The notes: generated from the sequence alone by a model not told the origin. DNA of 64,000 nt from an uncultured Clostridia bacterium (GCA_946183365.1 CAMHAH010000006.1:79782-143781), one strand, 5' to 3'; positions 9,020-18,984 are shown, numbered from the stretch's first letter. Numbers and translations: made by a program.

Positions 9020-9726
9020 TTTATTTCCTCATCATCCAAGAGTGATCGCGCGATCTTAAGGTCATAGGGATAGGTGATCTTGATGTTGTAGGTCTCGCCC
9101 TGTACAAGGCTTACGTCCATACCCTTCATTACCAGTATCTTTGCGGCGTCGGTAAGGATGTCTTTTTCGTCGGCTGTAAGGCTCATGTATGTATCTCTGA
9201 GCAGCTTGGCCTTGAAGCTCTGAGGCGTCTGACCCTGATACATTTTTCTGCGGTCGGGGATATCGGTTATCTTCCTGCCGTCACCCTCGACGATAGTATC
9301 GCTCGCGGGGATAACGGTATCACAAGCGCCGCTGAGCTGAGCCGCCTTGATGTTGTCCTCTATTATGCGGTGAGTGACGAACGGACGAACGCTGTCGTGG
9401 GTAACGATGATTGTATCGTCGTCCAGGGTGTAGTTCTTGTCGATATAGTCTATCGCGTTCATTATGGTCTCGTTGCGGGTCTTGCCGCCCTCGATGACCG
9501 TGATGCGCTCGCTGTCGCCCGTGAATTTGCGGATTATCTCTTTGGTATGACCTATCCATGCTCTCGGAGAGAGTATGATGATCTTTTCAAATTTGGGATT
9601 GGGCAGGAATTTTTCAACGGTATGGTTGAGGATGGGCTTGCCTTTTATCTCTAAAAACTGCTTAGGCATATCGGTAGAGCCCATTCTCGAGCCTGTGCCG
9701 CCCGCTAAAATTACAGCAAAAATCAT
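9016..9726 (-). CDS. tarI: D-ribitol-5-phosphate cytidylyltransferase (TarI-like)
   Basis: A 236-residue IspD/TarI-type nucleotidyltransferase making CDP-ribitol. The N-terminal nucleotide loop 'VILAGGTGSRMGSTDMPKQF' and 'VTHDSVRPFVT' are the CTP and substrate motifs. The 'MPKQF' and 'HTVEKF' context resembles TarI more than IspD, and no other isoprenoid gene is near. It overlaps TarJ and lies 15 bp after the LicD fusion gene on the same strand. An SD (GGAGAG) precedes ATG. Confidence 0.85.
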   Translation of the reverse strand: MIFAVILAGGTGSRMGSTDMPKQFLEIKGKPILNHTVEKFLPNPKFEKIIILSPRAWIGHTKEIIRKFTGDSERITVIEGGKTRNETIMNAIDYIDKNYTLDDDTIIVTHDSVRPFVTHRIIEDNIKAAQLSGACDTVIPASDTIVEGDGRKITDIPDRRKMYQGQTPQSFKAKLLRDTYMSLTADEKDILTDAAKILVMKGMDVSLVQGETYNIKITYPYDLKIARSLLDDEEIK

Positions 9727-9741
9727 AATATCTCTCCTTTA

Positions 9742-11463
9742 TTATTTCAACTCACCCGAGTATTCAAAGTGTATTCCGCTGTCAGGTGCTATGTTGCTTC
9801 CAAGATCCAGACGGTAATAATCATGGAACGGATTTTGTTCGCACAGCGGGAGCATTTCCATATATTTGTCGGTGTACCAAGCCTTTAAGAAGGCTTCATA
9901 TCCAACGGGAATGAAGGTATCTACATCGTCAAAGCGATAGGGGATAACCTCGCTGAAGGTCTCGATAGGGAAGGTGCCGCGGTATTTGTGGTCGGATGAC
10001 GCGGGCATTACCCATCCCGTAGCTTTGTTCTCGTATTTGCGCACAGCCTTTTCGTAAGAGCTCGAGTAGCTGTCCATAGAGCGCAGACGCAGTATAGGCA
10101 GCAGCAGCTTGCTCAGCAGATACGCCTTGCCGTGACGCGCGGTGTTCTTCCAGCGCACATTCATTATCATGCGCTTTCGCATAAGCTTCTTCCAGAAGCG
10201 ATAAGCCGCCTTTTCGTTGGCGGGAACATTATCTACGACGAATATATCTACCGAAATACCCTTGGGCATTTCATAGCCGTCTGAGTATTTTGAAGCGAAG
10301 TAGGTGTCCTTAGCCGTTATGCGGTCAAAGAAGTAGTGGTAACCGTTTTTGTTTACATGGCTTTCGTAGCTGAAGCAGTCTTTTAATTCTTTTGGAGCAA
10401 TATTACGGAACTTTTCAAACTCGCACCTGAGCATGGCGACGTCAACGTCGTCATCCCACGGGATAAAGCCGCCGTGGCGAACAGCTCCGAGCATGGTACC
10501 GTATGAGATAAAGTATTTTATATCGTGCTCACGGCAGATACGGTCTATCTCTCTGAGCATATTCTTCTCAATCTCTCTGAGTATGTGCAGCTTACCGCTG
10601 TAGCCGTCGTTTATGTTATCGGTTTGTATGCTGAACCTCTCGAGATGATGGAGCAGCGTATATCTGAGCATATCAGAGAATGAACAAACATTCTCAAAGC
10701 CCAATGACAACAGCTTACCGTTGCTTAAAGCGGCATATGAAGGAGTTTTATCATCGTCGGTAAGTCTGAGCTTGACGCCGTAGCGGGCGAGCATGGTATA
10801 TATCTCGCTTTTGAGCTGATACTCGCTGAGATAATATGAGGTCGCGTTATAGACGTTGCCCGGTCTGCCGTACTTAGCTACGGTAAAAACAGCGTTGACG
10901 GCGTCTGAGATATAGAGAGCCGAGGTGTAGGTATCAGCCATGCTCTGACTTACGGTCACGGTCATATCGTTCTGGGCTTCATTGGCTATATCGGCGAGAC
11001 CGAGACAGTCGAATTCAGCTCCTATAATTCTGTCAAAGAATATTGCGCAGATGTTGTCATGACCGCTGAGCTTTCGTCTGAGCTCATTGAGAGCGGGGCT
11101 CATAGCTGTCAGCAGCTCCATCTCGGAATATCTCGCTATAAGGTTGTTCGCTCTTATCTCGGATAGAAGGATGATACAAACGAGCATTTTGTTTCTTTTC
11201 TCGCAAAGTTTGATCGCTGTATCAAGATCGCTCAGGTCCCGGCTGTCGGCATCGATGATATACCACATCTGTTTAAAGCCGCTCTTTGCTTCTGCCGCGG
11301 TATTGAGCTTTTGAGCTTTGATACCGAGGCTCTCGGCAGTCATGCTTAGATAGTCCGCCTCCTTATGCTCGCCGACGATACAGACGTCATCCTGTATAAG
11401 CTCCTTGTTCTTTATATAGCGGACGCTCATGTATATCTCGTTTTTTATTACGCTTTCTGTCAT
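9742..11463 (-). CDS. Degenerate nucleotide-sugar epimerase-like domain fused to LicD phosphotransferase
   Basis: A 573-residue protein in two parts. Residues about 295-545 are a LicD domain: 'FISYGTMLGAVRHGGFIPWDDDVDVAML' spans about 318-345 and its aspartates are the nucleotidyltransferase-like metal ligands. LicD proteins transfer phosphocholine or phosphoribitol-type groups from CDP donors to cell-surface glycans, which fits CDP-ribitol supplied by TarI. Residues about 25-235 look like an extended SDR/epimerase remnant ('YISDAVNAVFTVAKYGRPGNVYNATS' region) but lack a GxxGxxG NAD-binding loop. The acceptor is unknown. Confidence 0.75.
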   Translation of the reverse strand: MTESVIKNEIYMSVRYIKNKELIQDDVCIVGEHKEADYLSMTAESLGIKAQKLNTAAEAKSGFKQMWYIIDADSRDLSDLDTAIKLCEKRNKMLVCIILLSEIRANNLIARYSEMELLTAMSPALNELRRKLSGHDNICAIFFDRIIGAEFDCLGLADIANEAQNDMTVTVSQSMADTYTSALYISDAVNAVFTVAKYGRPGNVYNATSYYLSEYQLKSEIYTMLARYGVKLRLTDDDKTPSYAALSNGKLLSLGFENVCSFSDMLRYTLLHHLERFSIQTDNINDGYSGKLHILREIEKNMLREIDRICREHDIKYFISYGTMLGAVRHGGFIPWDDDVDVAMLRCEFEKFRNIAPKELKDCFSYESHVNKNGYHYFFDRITAKDTYFASKYSDGYEMPKGISVDIFVVDNVPANEKAAYRFWKKLMRKRMIMNVRWKNTARHGKAYLLSKLLLPILRLRSMDSYSSSYEKAVRKYENKATGWVMPASSDHKYRGTFPIETFSEVIPYRFDDVDTFIPVGYEAFLKAWYTDKYMEMLPLCEQNPFHDYYRLDLGSNIAPDSGIHFEYSGELK

Positions 11464-11526
11464 TTTGACCTCTGAAATATGAGATATTAGTCTAAGCGCC
11501 GCAACAAACGTAGCGGCGCTGATTTA

Positions 11527-12288
11527 TTATTTCTTCTTTTTTGCTTTTGATTTAGCTATGTCCTCTTCCTTATGCTTGGTGTAGAGTTCATACGCTTCCT
11601 TAACATCGCCGTCAAACATGAGCTGACCCTTGCGCAGATATATTGCGCGGTCGCATATCTCGGATACGGACTGGGGGTTGTGGCTGACGTAAAGGACCGT
11701 AGTGCCCGATTCGATGATCTCGTTTATCTTGTCCTTACACTTGCGCTTGAAAGAAGCGTCGCCGACCGACAGTGCCTCATCAACTACAAGGATATCGGGG
11801 TCGATGTTTACGTTTATAGCGAAGCCTAAGCGCATTTTCATACCGCTGGAGTATGTACGGACAGGCTGGTCGATATAATCGCCGAGCTGAGCGAAATCTA
11901 TGATACGCTCCTCGATCTCTTTGATATACGCGTCCTTTAAGCCTAAGATATAGCCTTTTAGGTAGATGTTCTCTCTGCCGGTCATTTCGGTAGAGAAGCC
12001 GGCGGTCAGCTCGAGCAGAGCCGCGACCTTGCCGTTGACCACGACCTCGCCCTCGGTAGGGAAGGCAACGCCGGTTATCATCTTGAGTATGGTGGATTTA
12101 CCGGCGCCGTTATCGCCGATGATACCGATACTCTCGCCGCGGTGAACGTCAAAGGTAACGTTCTTGAGCGCTTTGTTTATCTTGGCGTGACGGGGCTTTA
12201 CAAACAGAGCCCTGAAACGCTCCTGGTCGTTTTTATAAAGGGTGTATTCTTTGGATACGTTCTTGAAGGAAATAATAGCGTCAGACAT
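11527..12288 (-). CDS. tagH: Teichoic acid / polysaccharide export ABC ATPase (TagH-like)
   Basis: A 253-residue ATPase with Walker A 'GDNGAGKST', signature 'YSSGMKMRLGFA', Walker B 'ILVVDEALSVGD' and the TagH-type 'ELTAGFSTEMTGRENIYL' motif. It powers export of finished lipid-linked cell-wall polymer. It is close to the ATPase core length and lacks the long C-terminal extension of B. subtilis TagH. Start ATG 12288 follows a GGAGGAG SD. It lies 12 bp after the permease gene. Confidence 0.88.
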   Translation of the reverse strand: MSDAIISFKNVSKEYTLYKNDQERFRALFVKPRHAKINKALKNVTFDVHRGESIGIIGDNGAGKSTILKMITGVAFPTEGEVVVNGKVAALLELTAGFSTEMTGRENIYLKGYILGLKDAYIKEIEERIIDFAQLGDYIDQPVRTYSSGMKMRLGFAINVNIDPDILVVDEALSVGDASFKRKCKDKINEIIESGTTVLYVSHNPQSVSEICDRAIYLRKGQLMFDGDVKEAYELYTKHKEEDIAKSKAKKKK

Positions 12289-12300
12289 AAGCTCTCCTCC

Positions 12301-13194
12301 TTACAGTACGTCGGGCAGTCTCTTGCGCAGACGGTTATAGTTGAATATACCCAGTATGATAACTACCGCGAATTCTATCAGGAATATATACAGCTCGGTC
12401 TTATACTCCCAGAACCATCGGTTATACAGGAAGCAGTTGCGGTAGCCGTTGGCAAAGAAGTTGATCGGATTAAAGAGCATAAGCCGTCTGATCCACTCTG
12501 CGGGAGGGTTCTTGCCCGCGAGCAGGTAAGAATCGTAGATGATACCCGACAGCCAGAATATACCTGACATTACGGATACTATCATGTTCTCGAAGTCGCG
12601 CGAGAAAGCCGACATAGGAGCCGTCGACCACGAGAGCGCGAGGAAGAACATAAACATGAGCGGCATATAGAAGAGTATCTGTATACAATAGATGCTCGGG
12701 GTGATGCCGGCGGTGACCGCTTCGGCGCCCGGGGCTTTTATAGTGCCGCCGATGAAGGTTATGTACAGGAACATCAGTACGGTGAGGAAGATATGTACAT
12801 ACAGTCTCGCTACAGAGGTATAGGTCATGATGGTCGATACCGGGAAGCTGACCTTGTTTACGAACTGGCGGTTCTCTCTGATGGATTTAGCTCCCTGGAC
12901 TATGCTCTCATTGATGAAGAACCACGGTATAAAGCCGATCAGCATAAACAGAAAACGGCTGTATTCGTATGTTCCTCCGGCTTTGCCGAGCTCAGGAAAG
13001 ACGACCTGAACGTTACCGGCGCTTTTAAGACCTATCTCAAAAGCGAACCAGTATACAAACAGTGTGAACAGAGGCTTTACGACCGACCACAAAGGACCGA
13101 TAACAGCGCCCTTGTACTTTTTGATAAGCTCATTTTTGGCAAGCATGAGTATCTGTTTGCCGAAGCCCATATGTTCTTTTGCGATCTGGAACAT
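12301..13194 (-). CDS. tagG: Teichoic acid / polysaccharide export ABC permease (TagG-like)
   Basis: An ABC-2 permease of about 297 residues with six predicted membrane segments and the family opening 'KNELIKKYKGAVIGPLWSVVKP'. It partners the TagH-like ATPase downstream to flip or export wall polymer. The start chosen is ATG at 13194 because AAAAGGAGAG lies just upstream of it. The open frame extends 23 codons further to 13263 without an SD. It is first in the minus-strand operon. Confidence 0.87.
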   Translation of the reverse strand: MFQIAKEHMGFGKQILMLAKNELIKKYKGAVIGPLWSVVKPLFTLFVYWFAFEIGLKSAGNVQVVFPELGKAGGTYEYSRFLFMLIGFIPWFFINESIVQGAKSIRENRQFVNKVSFPVSTIMTYTSVARLYVHIFLTVLMFLYITFIGGTIKAPGAEAVTAGITPSIYCIQILFYMPLMFMFFLALSWSTAPMSAFSRDFENMIVSVMSGIFWLSGIIYDSYLLAGKNPPAEWIRRLMLFNPINFFANGYRNCFLYNRWFWEYKTELYIFLIEFAVVIILGIFNYNRLRKRLPDVL

Positions 13195-13275
13195 TATAAC
13201 TCTCCTTTTTTGCGACAGATATATATAATATTTGTAGTAGAAAAGCTGTTTTAGATATATCACATAGATATTAAT

Positions 13276-13303
13276 ATTATAACTTAACGTACAAAAAAGT
13301 CAA
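13276..13303 (-). promoter_or_regulatory. Promoter of the teichoic-acid operon
   Basis: On the minus strand TTGACT (complement 13298-13303) and TATAAT (complement 13276-13281) are separated by 16 bp. It is divergent from the pot promoter, in a very AT-rich spacer. Confidence 0.75.
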
Positions 13304-13381
13304 TATTAGATGATTCTATATATATGTAGAAAATCAAGGGGTTTTTTAGTGATTTTTTTCAGTTTATTTATCGGCTTTTTA

Positions 13382-13409
13382 TTGACAAATTTTCTGTTTG
13401 ATATATAAT
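13382..13409 (+). promoter_or_regulatory. Promoter of potABCD with structured leader
   Basis: Perfect TTGACA at 13382-13387 and TATAAT at 13404-13409 with a 16-bp spacer. The leader that follows (about 90 nt) contains an imperfect stem-loop between 13420 and 13457 before an AAGGAGGT SD. No known riboswitch is recognised in it. Confidence 0.85.
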
Positions 13410-13501
13410 TTGTAATTATACGCTTATACGTTACACCGCTGTAAAGTGTAAAAGCGTAAAGCGGTCGGAACTTTGTGTCCGAAAATAAGGAGGTTAGATA
13501 G

Positions 13502-14908
13502 TTGAAGCAAAATTCTGTAGTATCCTTGAAGGATATCAATTTCAAGTATTCGAACGAGGTGATATTGAATAATATCAATCTCGATATCTACGACAAGGAG
13601 TTCATCACCCTGCTGGGCCCTTCGGGCTGCGGCAAGACTACGACCCTGCGAATAATAGCGGGCTTTGAGACTCCACAGAGCGGAGAGGTTTATTTTGAGG
13701 GCGAGAAGGTAAACGACCTGCCCCCGTATAAGCGAAATGTCAATACCGTATTCCAGAAATACGCGTTGTTTCCGCATCTGAACGTTTTTGATAACGTTGC
13801 CTTCGGCCTTAAGCTGAAGAAGATGTCAAAGAAAGAGATAGAGCAGAAGGTAAAGCAGATGCTCGCAATAGTTGACCTCAAGGGTTATGAGAAGCGATCT
13901 ATCGCCAATCTCTCCGGCGGTCAGCAGCAGCGCGTAGCTATTGCCAGAGCTCTTGTGTGCGACCCTAAGGTCGTATTGCTCGACGAGCCTCTCGGAGCGC
14001 TCGACTTGAAGCTGAGAAAGGATATGCAGATCGAGCTGAAACAGCTTCAGCAGAAAACCCAAAAGACATTTGTCTATGTAACTCACGATCAGGAGGAAGC
14101 CCTGACCATGTCAGACCGTGTGTGTGTTATGAACAACGGCGTGATAGCTCAGATAGGCACTCCCGAGGATATATATAACGAGCCCGCAAACGCCTTTGTA
14201 GCCGACTTCATCGGCGAGGCGAATATCATCAACGGAACCATGCTCGACGACTGCAAGGTAAAGCTGCTCGGCGTAGAGCTCGATTGCGTCGACAAGGGCT
14301 TTGATAAAAACAAGCCCGTAGATGTAGTCATCCGCCCCGAGGATATCGAGGTGGTAGCTCCCGATCAGGCTAAGCTGGTCGGCACTGTAGAGGATGTTAT
14401 CTTCAAGGGCGTTCATTTTGAGATCAGCGTTAAGTGCAATAACTGCCATTGGCTCATCCATTCTACCGTATCGCAGAAGATAGGGGATACGATCGGTATG
14501 CGTATCGATCCGTTCAACATTCATATCATGGACAAGATGTTCCTCAACCCCACCAATGATATAATCACCACGGTTTATAATTCTGATAAAGAAAATAATA
14601 CTACTACCTTCCTCCTCGAGGGCACCGAGGTCACGATTCCCGATACCTATTTTGAAGAGGGTAAGAAGATAAAGATATCGCTGCCTCCCGACGCTCTGTA
14701 TATAGCGGGCGACGGTGTAGGACATTTGGATGAGCTCTATATCGAGTCCGTCATCTGGAAGGGTGAGCATAACGAGATCATACTCGAGTCCGACGAACGC
14801 AAGTGGATCATGCAGAGCGATATCGACGAGCAGGTAGCCACATATGTGCCTATCTGCTTCGATTTCGGCAAGGCCGAGATCAGCGAGGTAACAGACGATG
14901 AAAAGTAA
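13502..14908 (+). CDS. potA: Spermidine/putrescine ABC importer ATPase PotA
   Basis: A 468-residue ATPase. The nucleotide-binding domain (1-240) has Walker A 'GPSGCGKTT', '[19 protein letters not shown]', 'LSGGQQQR' and Walker B '[12 protein letters not shown]', followed by TOBE-type regulatory domains. At 468 residues it is about 100 longer than usual PotA (350-380); the extra C-terminal text (about 340-468) looks like a second TOBE-like segment. It starts at TTG 13502, 7 nt after AAGGAGGT. The 3' end overlaps potB by 11 nt. Confidence 0.9.
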   Translation: MKQNSVVSLKDINFKYSNEVILNNINLDIYDKEFITLLGPSGCGKTTTLRIIAGFETPQSGEVYFEGEKVNDLPPYKRNVNTVFQKYALFPHLNVFDNVAFGLKLKKMSKKEIEQKVKQMLAIVDLKGYEKRSIANLSGGQQQRVAIARALVCDPKVVLLDEPLGALDLKLRKDMQIELKQLQQKTQKTFVYVTHDQEEALTMSDRVCVMNNGVIAQIGTPEDIYNEPANAFVADFIGEANIINGTMLDDCKVKLLGVELDCVDKGFDKNKPVDVVIRPEDIEVVAPDQAKLVGTVEDVIFKGVHFEISVKCNNCHWLIHSTVSQKIGDTIGMRIDPFNIHIMDKMFLNPTNDIITTVYNSDKENNTTTFLLEGTEVTIPDTYFEEGKKIKISLPPDALYIAGDGVGHLDELYIESVIWKGEHNEIILESDERKWIMQSDIDEQVATYVPICFDFGKAEISEVTDDEK

Positions 14909-15686
14909 ACGTCCGGCTATACCGTATCTCGGTTGGATGCTGGTGTTCACCATCGTTCCGCTTGTGATGGTCGTATACTACGCGTTCACCGATTCAGAGG
15001 GTCACTTCTCTGTTGAGCCCTTTATCAACGCTTCGGTCTACAGCGAGGTTTTCCTTTATTCGCTTTTGATAGCGCTGATATCCACCTTGATATGTCTTGT
15101 GCTCGCGTATCCTCTCGCGTTCAGTATCTCACGTTGTTCACAGCGCGGCCAAAGCTTGATTATCATGCTTTTGATGGTTCCTATGTGGATGAACTTCATT
15201 CTGCGTATCTACGCGTGGGTACTTATACTTCAGAACTACGGTCCGCTCGATATGATACTCAACTTCTTCGGTATCGACGTTACTCTCATCGGTAATTCCG
15301 GAGCGGTCATAGTCGGCATGGTATATGAGTTTTTGCCGTTTATGATACTTCCTTTGCATACCGTTATGAGCAAGATCGACAGCTCTCTTATCGAGGCGGC
15401 TCAGGATCTCGGCTGCAGCGGCTTCTATGTTTTCCGCAAGGTGATCCTGCCGCTGAGCGTGCCCGGCATCATCTCGGGCATCACGATGGTGTTCGTTCCT
15501 ACCGCGTCTACCTTCCTTGTCGCTCAGTACCTGGGCGGTACTCAGTTCATGATAGGTGACGTTATCGAGAGGATATTCCAGAGCGACCATAATACCGGCT
15601 CAGCTATCGCGGTAGTGCTGATGGTAGTTATCCTCGGCTGCCTTGTATTTATGAACAGGTTCGGAGATAAGGAGGCGGTCAACTGA
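14898..15686 (+). CDS. potB: Spermidine/putrescine ABC importer permease PotB
   Basis: A 262-residue permease with six hydrophobic segments. The EAA loop is visible at '[28 protein letters not shown]' (about 160-190). It forms a heterodimeric channel with PotC. Its TGA overlaps the potC ATG. Confidence 0.9.
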   Translation: MKSKRPAIPYLGWMLVFTIVPLVMVVYYAFTDSEGHFSVEPFINASVYSEVFLYSLLIALISTLICLVLAYPLAFSISRCSQRGQSLIIMLLMVPMWMNFILRIYAWVLILQNYGPLDMILNFFGIDVTLIGNSGAVIVGMVYEFLPFMILPLHTVMSKIDSSLIEAAQDLGCSGFYVFRKVILPLSVPGIISGITMVFVPTASTFLVAQYLGGTQFMIGDVIERIFQSDHNTGSAIAVVLMVVILGCLVFMNRFGDKEAVN

Positions 15687-16477
15687 TGAAAAAGATCGGT
15701 GAGAAAATCTATTTTTTCATTATCATGGCGTTCCTTTATCTGCCTATAATCTACCTTATAGCGTATTCGTTCAACGACGGCAAGACCTCTGTGTGGAAGG
15801 GCTTCACCTTCAAATGGTATGAGGCGCTGTTCAATGACGCTCAGATCATCGGCAGCCTTTATAATACGCTTATCATAGCTGTACTTGCCTCGATCATTTC
15901 TACTGTACTCGGCACCTTAGCCGCTATAGGTATCTACAATTTCAAGGGCGGAGTACGCTCGGCTATCCAGAATGTTTCAAATATCCCGATAGTAAACCCC
16001 GAGATAGTAACGGGTGTATCTTTGATGCTCCTGTTCACGTTTGCGGGCGTCATGATGGGCTTTGAGATGGGCTTCTGGACGGTTCTTCTGGCTCATATCG
16101 GCTTCTGTACGCCGTATGTCATACTGAATGTCACTCCGAGGATCCGCAGGATGGACAGCTCTTTGTATGAGGCGGCGCTCGACCTCGGGTGCTCTCCCGT
16201 ACAGGCATTCTTCAAGGTTGTGTTCCATGAGCTGCTGCCCGGTATACTCTCTGGCTTCCTCATCAGCTTCACATATTCTCTGGATGATTTCGTTATCACC
16301 TATTTCACCCGAGGCTCACGCTTCCAGACGCTGCCGATCCAGATATATACCATGACCCATCAGAGGATCAACCCCAAGGCGAACGCTCTCTCGGCGATCA
16401 TGTTCGTTGTAGTCATCGTTCTCCTGATAATATACAACTTTGCGTCGCTTCGCAAGGATAAGGAGGCCGCGCGATGA
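15686..16477 (+). CDS. potC: Spermidine/putrescine ABC importer permease PotC
   Basis: A 263-residue permease with six hydrophobic segments and an EAA loop 'LYEAALDLGCSPVQAFFKVVFHELLPGI' region near residue 160. It starts by TGATGA overlap with potB. Its end overlaps potD by 4 nt, so all four pot genes are coupled. Confidence 0.9.
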   Translation: MKKIGEKIYFFIIMAFLYLPIIYLIAYSFNDGKTSVWKGFTFKWYEALFNDAQIIGSLYNTLIIAVLASIISTVLGTLAAIGIYNFKGGVRSAIQNVSNIPIVNPEIVTGVSLMLLFTFAGVMMGFEMGFWTVLLAHIGFCTPYVILNVTPRIRRMDSSLYEAALDLGCSPVQAFFKVVFHELLPGILSGFLISFTYSLDDFVITYFTRGSRFQTLPIQIYTMTHQRINPKANALSAIMFVVVIVLLIIYNFASLRKDKEAAR

Positions 16478-17730
16478 AGAGAGTTTCATTGATCGTTATC
16501 GCTGTTCTTATCGCGCTGAGCTCTCTGAGCCTCTCGGCTTGCGGGGGTTCGACGTCAGATGACGACGGCTTTCAGGGCGAGGTCAACGTCTATAACTGGG
16601 GCGAGTATATATCTCCCGGCGACGACGGTACCATCGATGTTATCAAGGAGTTTCAGGACAAATACCATATAAAGGTCAACTACACCAATTTCGAGACCAA
16701 CGAGGAAATGTATAATGTACTGACTAATTCCAACTCCACCTATGACGTCATCATTCCCTCTGACTATATGGTAGCCCGTCTCAGAAACGAGGGTATGCTC
16801 GAAAAGCTGGATTTCAGTAACATACCCAACTATAAATATATCGATGAACGCTTCAAGAACATGGATTATGATCCCGACAACGAGTATTCGGTGCCGTATT
16901 CATGGGGCTTTGTAGCCATCGGCTACAATACCGATATGATCAAAGAAGGTTCGGTGACAGGCTTCAAGGATCTATGGGATCCCAAGTATAAGGACGACGG
17001 TATCCTGATGTTCAACAATTCACGCGACGCTATGGCTATAGCCATGCAGCTCTGTGATCCGCCTATCGATCCCGGCTCCAAGAGCTTTACGCGCGAGGAT
17101 ATCGATCGCGCTACCGATAAGCTGATCGAAGAAAAGTCTGTGCTCAAGAAGTACGTCATGGATCAGGTGTTCACCGAGATGGAGGGCAATCAGAGCGGTC
17201 TCTGCGCATATTATGCGGGCGATATCTTCACCATGATGGATAACAACGAGGCTCTGAGTTATTGTCTGCCCGAGGAGGGCTCGAACCTCTTCAATGACGC
17301 GATGTGCATCCCTTCGACCTGTAAGAACAAGGAGAACGCCGAGCTGTTCATCAATTTCATGTGCGAGCCTGAGATCGCCGCAGCGAACGCGGAGTATATC
17401 ACCTACGGTACACCGAACACCGGAGCTCTTGAGTATATAGACGAAGAGATGCTCGAAAGCGAGCTGATTAATCCGCCCGACGAGTATCTTGAAAAGTGCT
17501 ATACCTTCGCGAATTTGGATGATGATATCTATTCTTATATGCAGAAGCGCTTTGTAGAGGCGTGCTCAGCGAGCGCTGAGGTCAGCTCTGTAGAGAAAAA
17601 GGCCGTAGATCCGGGCGCGGTGACTGCCGTTGTTATTATCCTGGCGGTCATAATAATCGCTACGATAGTGATTATAATACTTGATATACGCAAGGCTCTC
17701 AAGAACCGCGGACGAATAAACAAAATATAA
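16474..17730 (+). CDS. potD: Spermidine/putrescine-binding lipoprotein PotD with C-terminal membrane anchor
   Basis: A 418-residue binding protein of the PotD/PotF family: lipobox 'LSLSACGG' near residue 23, 'VNVYNWGEYISPG' and 'YDVIIPSDYMVARL' are family hallmarks. It delivers polyamine to PotBC. It is unusual in having a C-terminal segment after about residue 375 that is a clear transmembrane helix (Val/Ile-rich, about 383-404) ending in a basic tail 'KALKNRGRINK'. A lipid-anchored receptor does not need this second anchor. A terminator follows. Confidence 0.9.
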   Translation: MKRVSLIVIAVLIALSSLSLSACGGSTSDDDGFQGEVNVYNWGEYISPGDDGTIDVIKEFQDKYHIKVNYTNFETNEEMYNVLTNSNSTYDVIIPSDYMVARLRNEGMLEKLDFSNIPNYKYIDERFKNMDYDPDNEYSVPYSWGFVAIGYNTDMIKEGSVTGFKDLWDPKYKDDGILMFNNSRDAMAIAMQLCDPPIDPGSKSFTREDIDRATDKLIEEKSVLKKYVMDQVFTEMEGNQSGLCAYYAGDIFTMMDNNEALSYCLPEEGSNLFNDAMCIPSTCKNKENAELFINFMCEPEIAAANAEYITYGTPNTGALEYIDEEMLESELINPPDEYLEKCYTFANLDDDIYSYMQKRFVEACSASAEVSSVEKKAVDPGAVTAVVIILAVIIIATIVIIILDIRKALKNRGRINKI

Positions 17731-17735
17731 ATACA

Positions 17736-17763
17736 CAAAGCCTTCCGTACGGAGGGCTTTTCT
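17736..17763 (+). terminator. Intrinsic terminator of potABCD
   Basis: Arms AAAGCCTTCC and GGAGGGCTTT around GTAC, followed by TTTT. Confidence 0.85.
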
Positions 17764-17769
17764 GTTATA

Positions 17770-17798
17770 TGGACATCTGAGAAAAAATCTGATATAAT
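17770..17798 (+). promoter_or_regulatory. Promoter of the DUF2974 gene
   Basis: TGGACA at 17770-17775 and TATAAT at 17793-17798 with a 17-bp spacer. The leader is only about 15 nt. Confidence 0.7.
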
Positions 17799-17819
17799 AT
17801 GCGGCAGAGGTGATAAGTC

Positions 17820-18911
17820 GTGAACATGGTCGATTATATAGCTTGGCGCGGAGATATTTCCTTTGAAGAGAGGGGTATCAACGATATAGATAATCTGATT
17901 TTCTCGGAGCTTGCGTATATGGATCTTGATCGCTTTTATGCGGGAAAAGACGATCTCTCTATGACTGTCGCCGAGATCTATGACGTATATACAAGAGACA
18001 GGATAGATCAGAGCGGTACTATGAACGATCCTCTGCCGGTTTTGAGAAAAGCGGCTTGCAGCGAGCGCTTCATGAACGTCAGAGTGTTATGGTATACCGA
18101 AGAAACAGACGCCGATATGCAGAGCCAGTTCGCGGCGGCTACTTTTATTTACAAGGAGAACGAGGCTTATGTCGCTTTCCGCGGTACTGACAATACCGTG
18201 GTCGGATGGCGCGAGTGCTTTAATATGAGCTATCTCAGCGAGACCCCGGGTCAGTCAAAGGCGGTCGAATACCTTAACAGAGTATCAAGTAAGTTCGACG
18301 GAGCTTTATATGTAGGCGGTCACAGCAAGGGCGGCAATCTCGCGGTCTATGCCTCGGCGTTCTGTGATGATGATATCAAGGACCGTATCGTCAGGGTGTA
18401 TTCCAACGACGGTCCCGGCTTTCTCAATGAGGTCTCAAAGAATGAGAAGTATCTCTCAACGCTTTGCAAGATACGCAAATTTGTTCCCGACGCTTCGCTT
18501 GTCGGCAATCTGCTCGACGATAAGGTGACCAATAATTATATCGCCAGCAGCGCGAAGGGCTTCGCTCAGCACGACCCGTATACCTGGAACGTATACGGAA
18601 TTCATTTTGAGCCTTCTGAAAACAGGACGATCATCAGTGAGTTTATGACCGATACGATGAGCAGGTGGCTCGACGGTCTCAGCGACGAGAACAAAAGGAT
18701 ATTTGTAAACGCGGTATTCGGTTCTCTTGATGACGCCGGAGTGGTCAACCTCTCCGAACTGAATGAGAACCGCTTACAGACCTACGCTGCTCTGCTTAAA
18801 GCCGCGTCAAAGATCAAGCCCGATAACATGAATGATCTTCAGAACAGCATAAAGCTGCTTGTAAAAGCGGGCAGGGACGTCGCCTTGACCAATAGAAAGG
18901 GCGACAAATGA
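17820..18911 (+). CDS. DUF2974 alpha/beta-hydrolase (Mbeg1-like)
   Basis: A 363-residue cytosolic protein. The lipase-type nucleophile elbow 'GGHSKGGNLAVY' places the catalytic Ser at 169, preceded by 'YVAFRGTDNTVVGWRE', the lipase-3-like oxyanion region. DUF2974 proteins are common in Firmicutes; their substrate is not established. No signal peptide is seen. The GTG start at 17820 is 7 nt after AGAGGTGA; ATG 17826 is a less well spaced alternative. It is monocistronic, with a terminator shared with the convergent HAD gene. Confidence 0.82.
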   Translation: MNMVDYIAWRGDISFEERGINDIDNLIFSELAYMDLDRFYAGKDDLSMTVAEIYDVYTRDRIDQSGTMNDPLPVLRKAACSERFMNVRVLWYTEETDADMQSQFAAATFIYKENEAYVAFRGTDNTVVGWRECFNMSYLSETPGQSKAVEYLNRVSSKFDGALYVGGHSKGGNLAVYASAFCDDDIKDRIVRVYSNDGPGFLNEVSKNEKYLSTLCKIRKFVPDASLVGNLLDDKVTNNYIASSAKGFAQHDPYTWNVYGIHFEPSENRTIISEFMTDTMSRWLDGLSDENKRIFVNAVFGSLDDAGVVNLSELNENRLQTYAALLKAASKIKPDNMNDLQNSIKLLVKAGRDVALTNRKGDK

Positions 18912-18937
18912 TCACGAGAATAATTCTATGATAGAAA

Positions 18938-18965
18938 AAACGGCAGGTTTCAAAGCCTGCCGTTT
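18938..18965. terminator. Bidirectional terminator
   Basis: AAACGGCAGG and CCTGCCGTTT arms with T/A runs on both sides, between convergent genes ending at 18911 and 18985. Confidence 0.85.
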
Positions 18966-18984
18966 ACTTATTCTTATTTGAGTA

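Noticed and set aside
13420..13457. Stem-loop in the pot leader as a polyamine riboswitch
   Set aside because: The stem is imperfect and no known riboswitch core or terminator alternative is visible.
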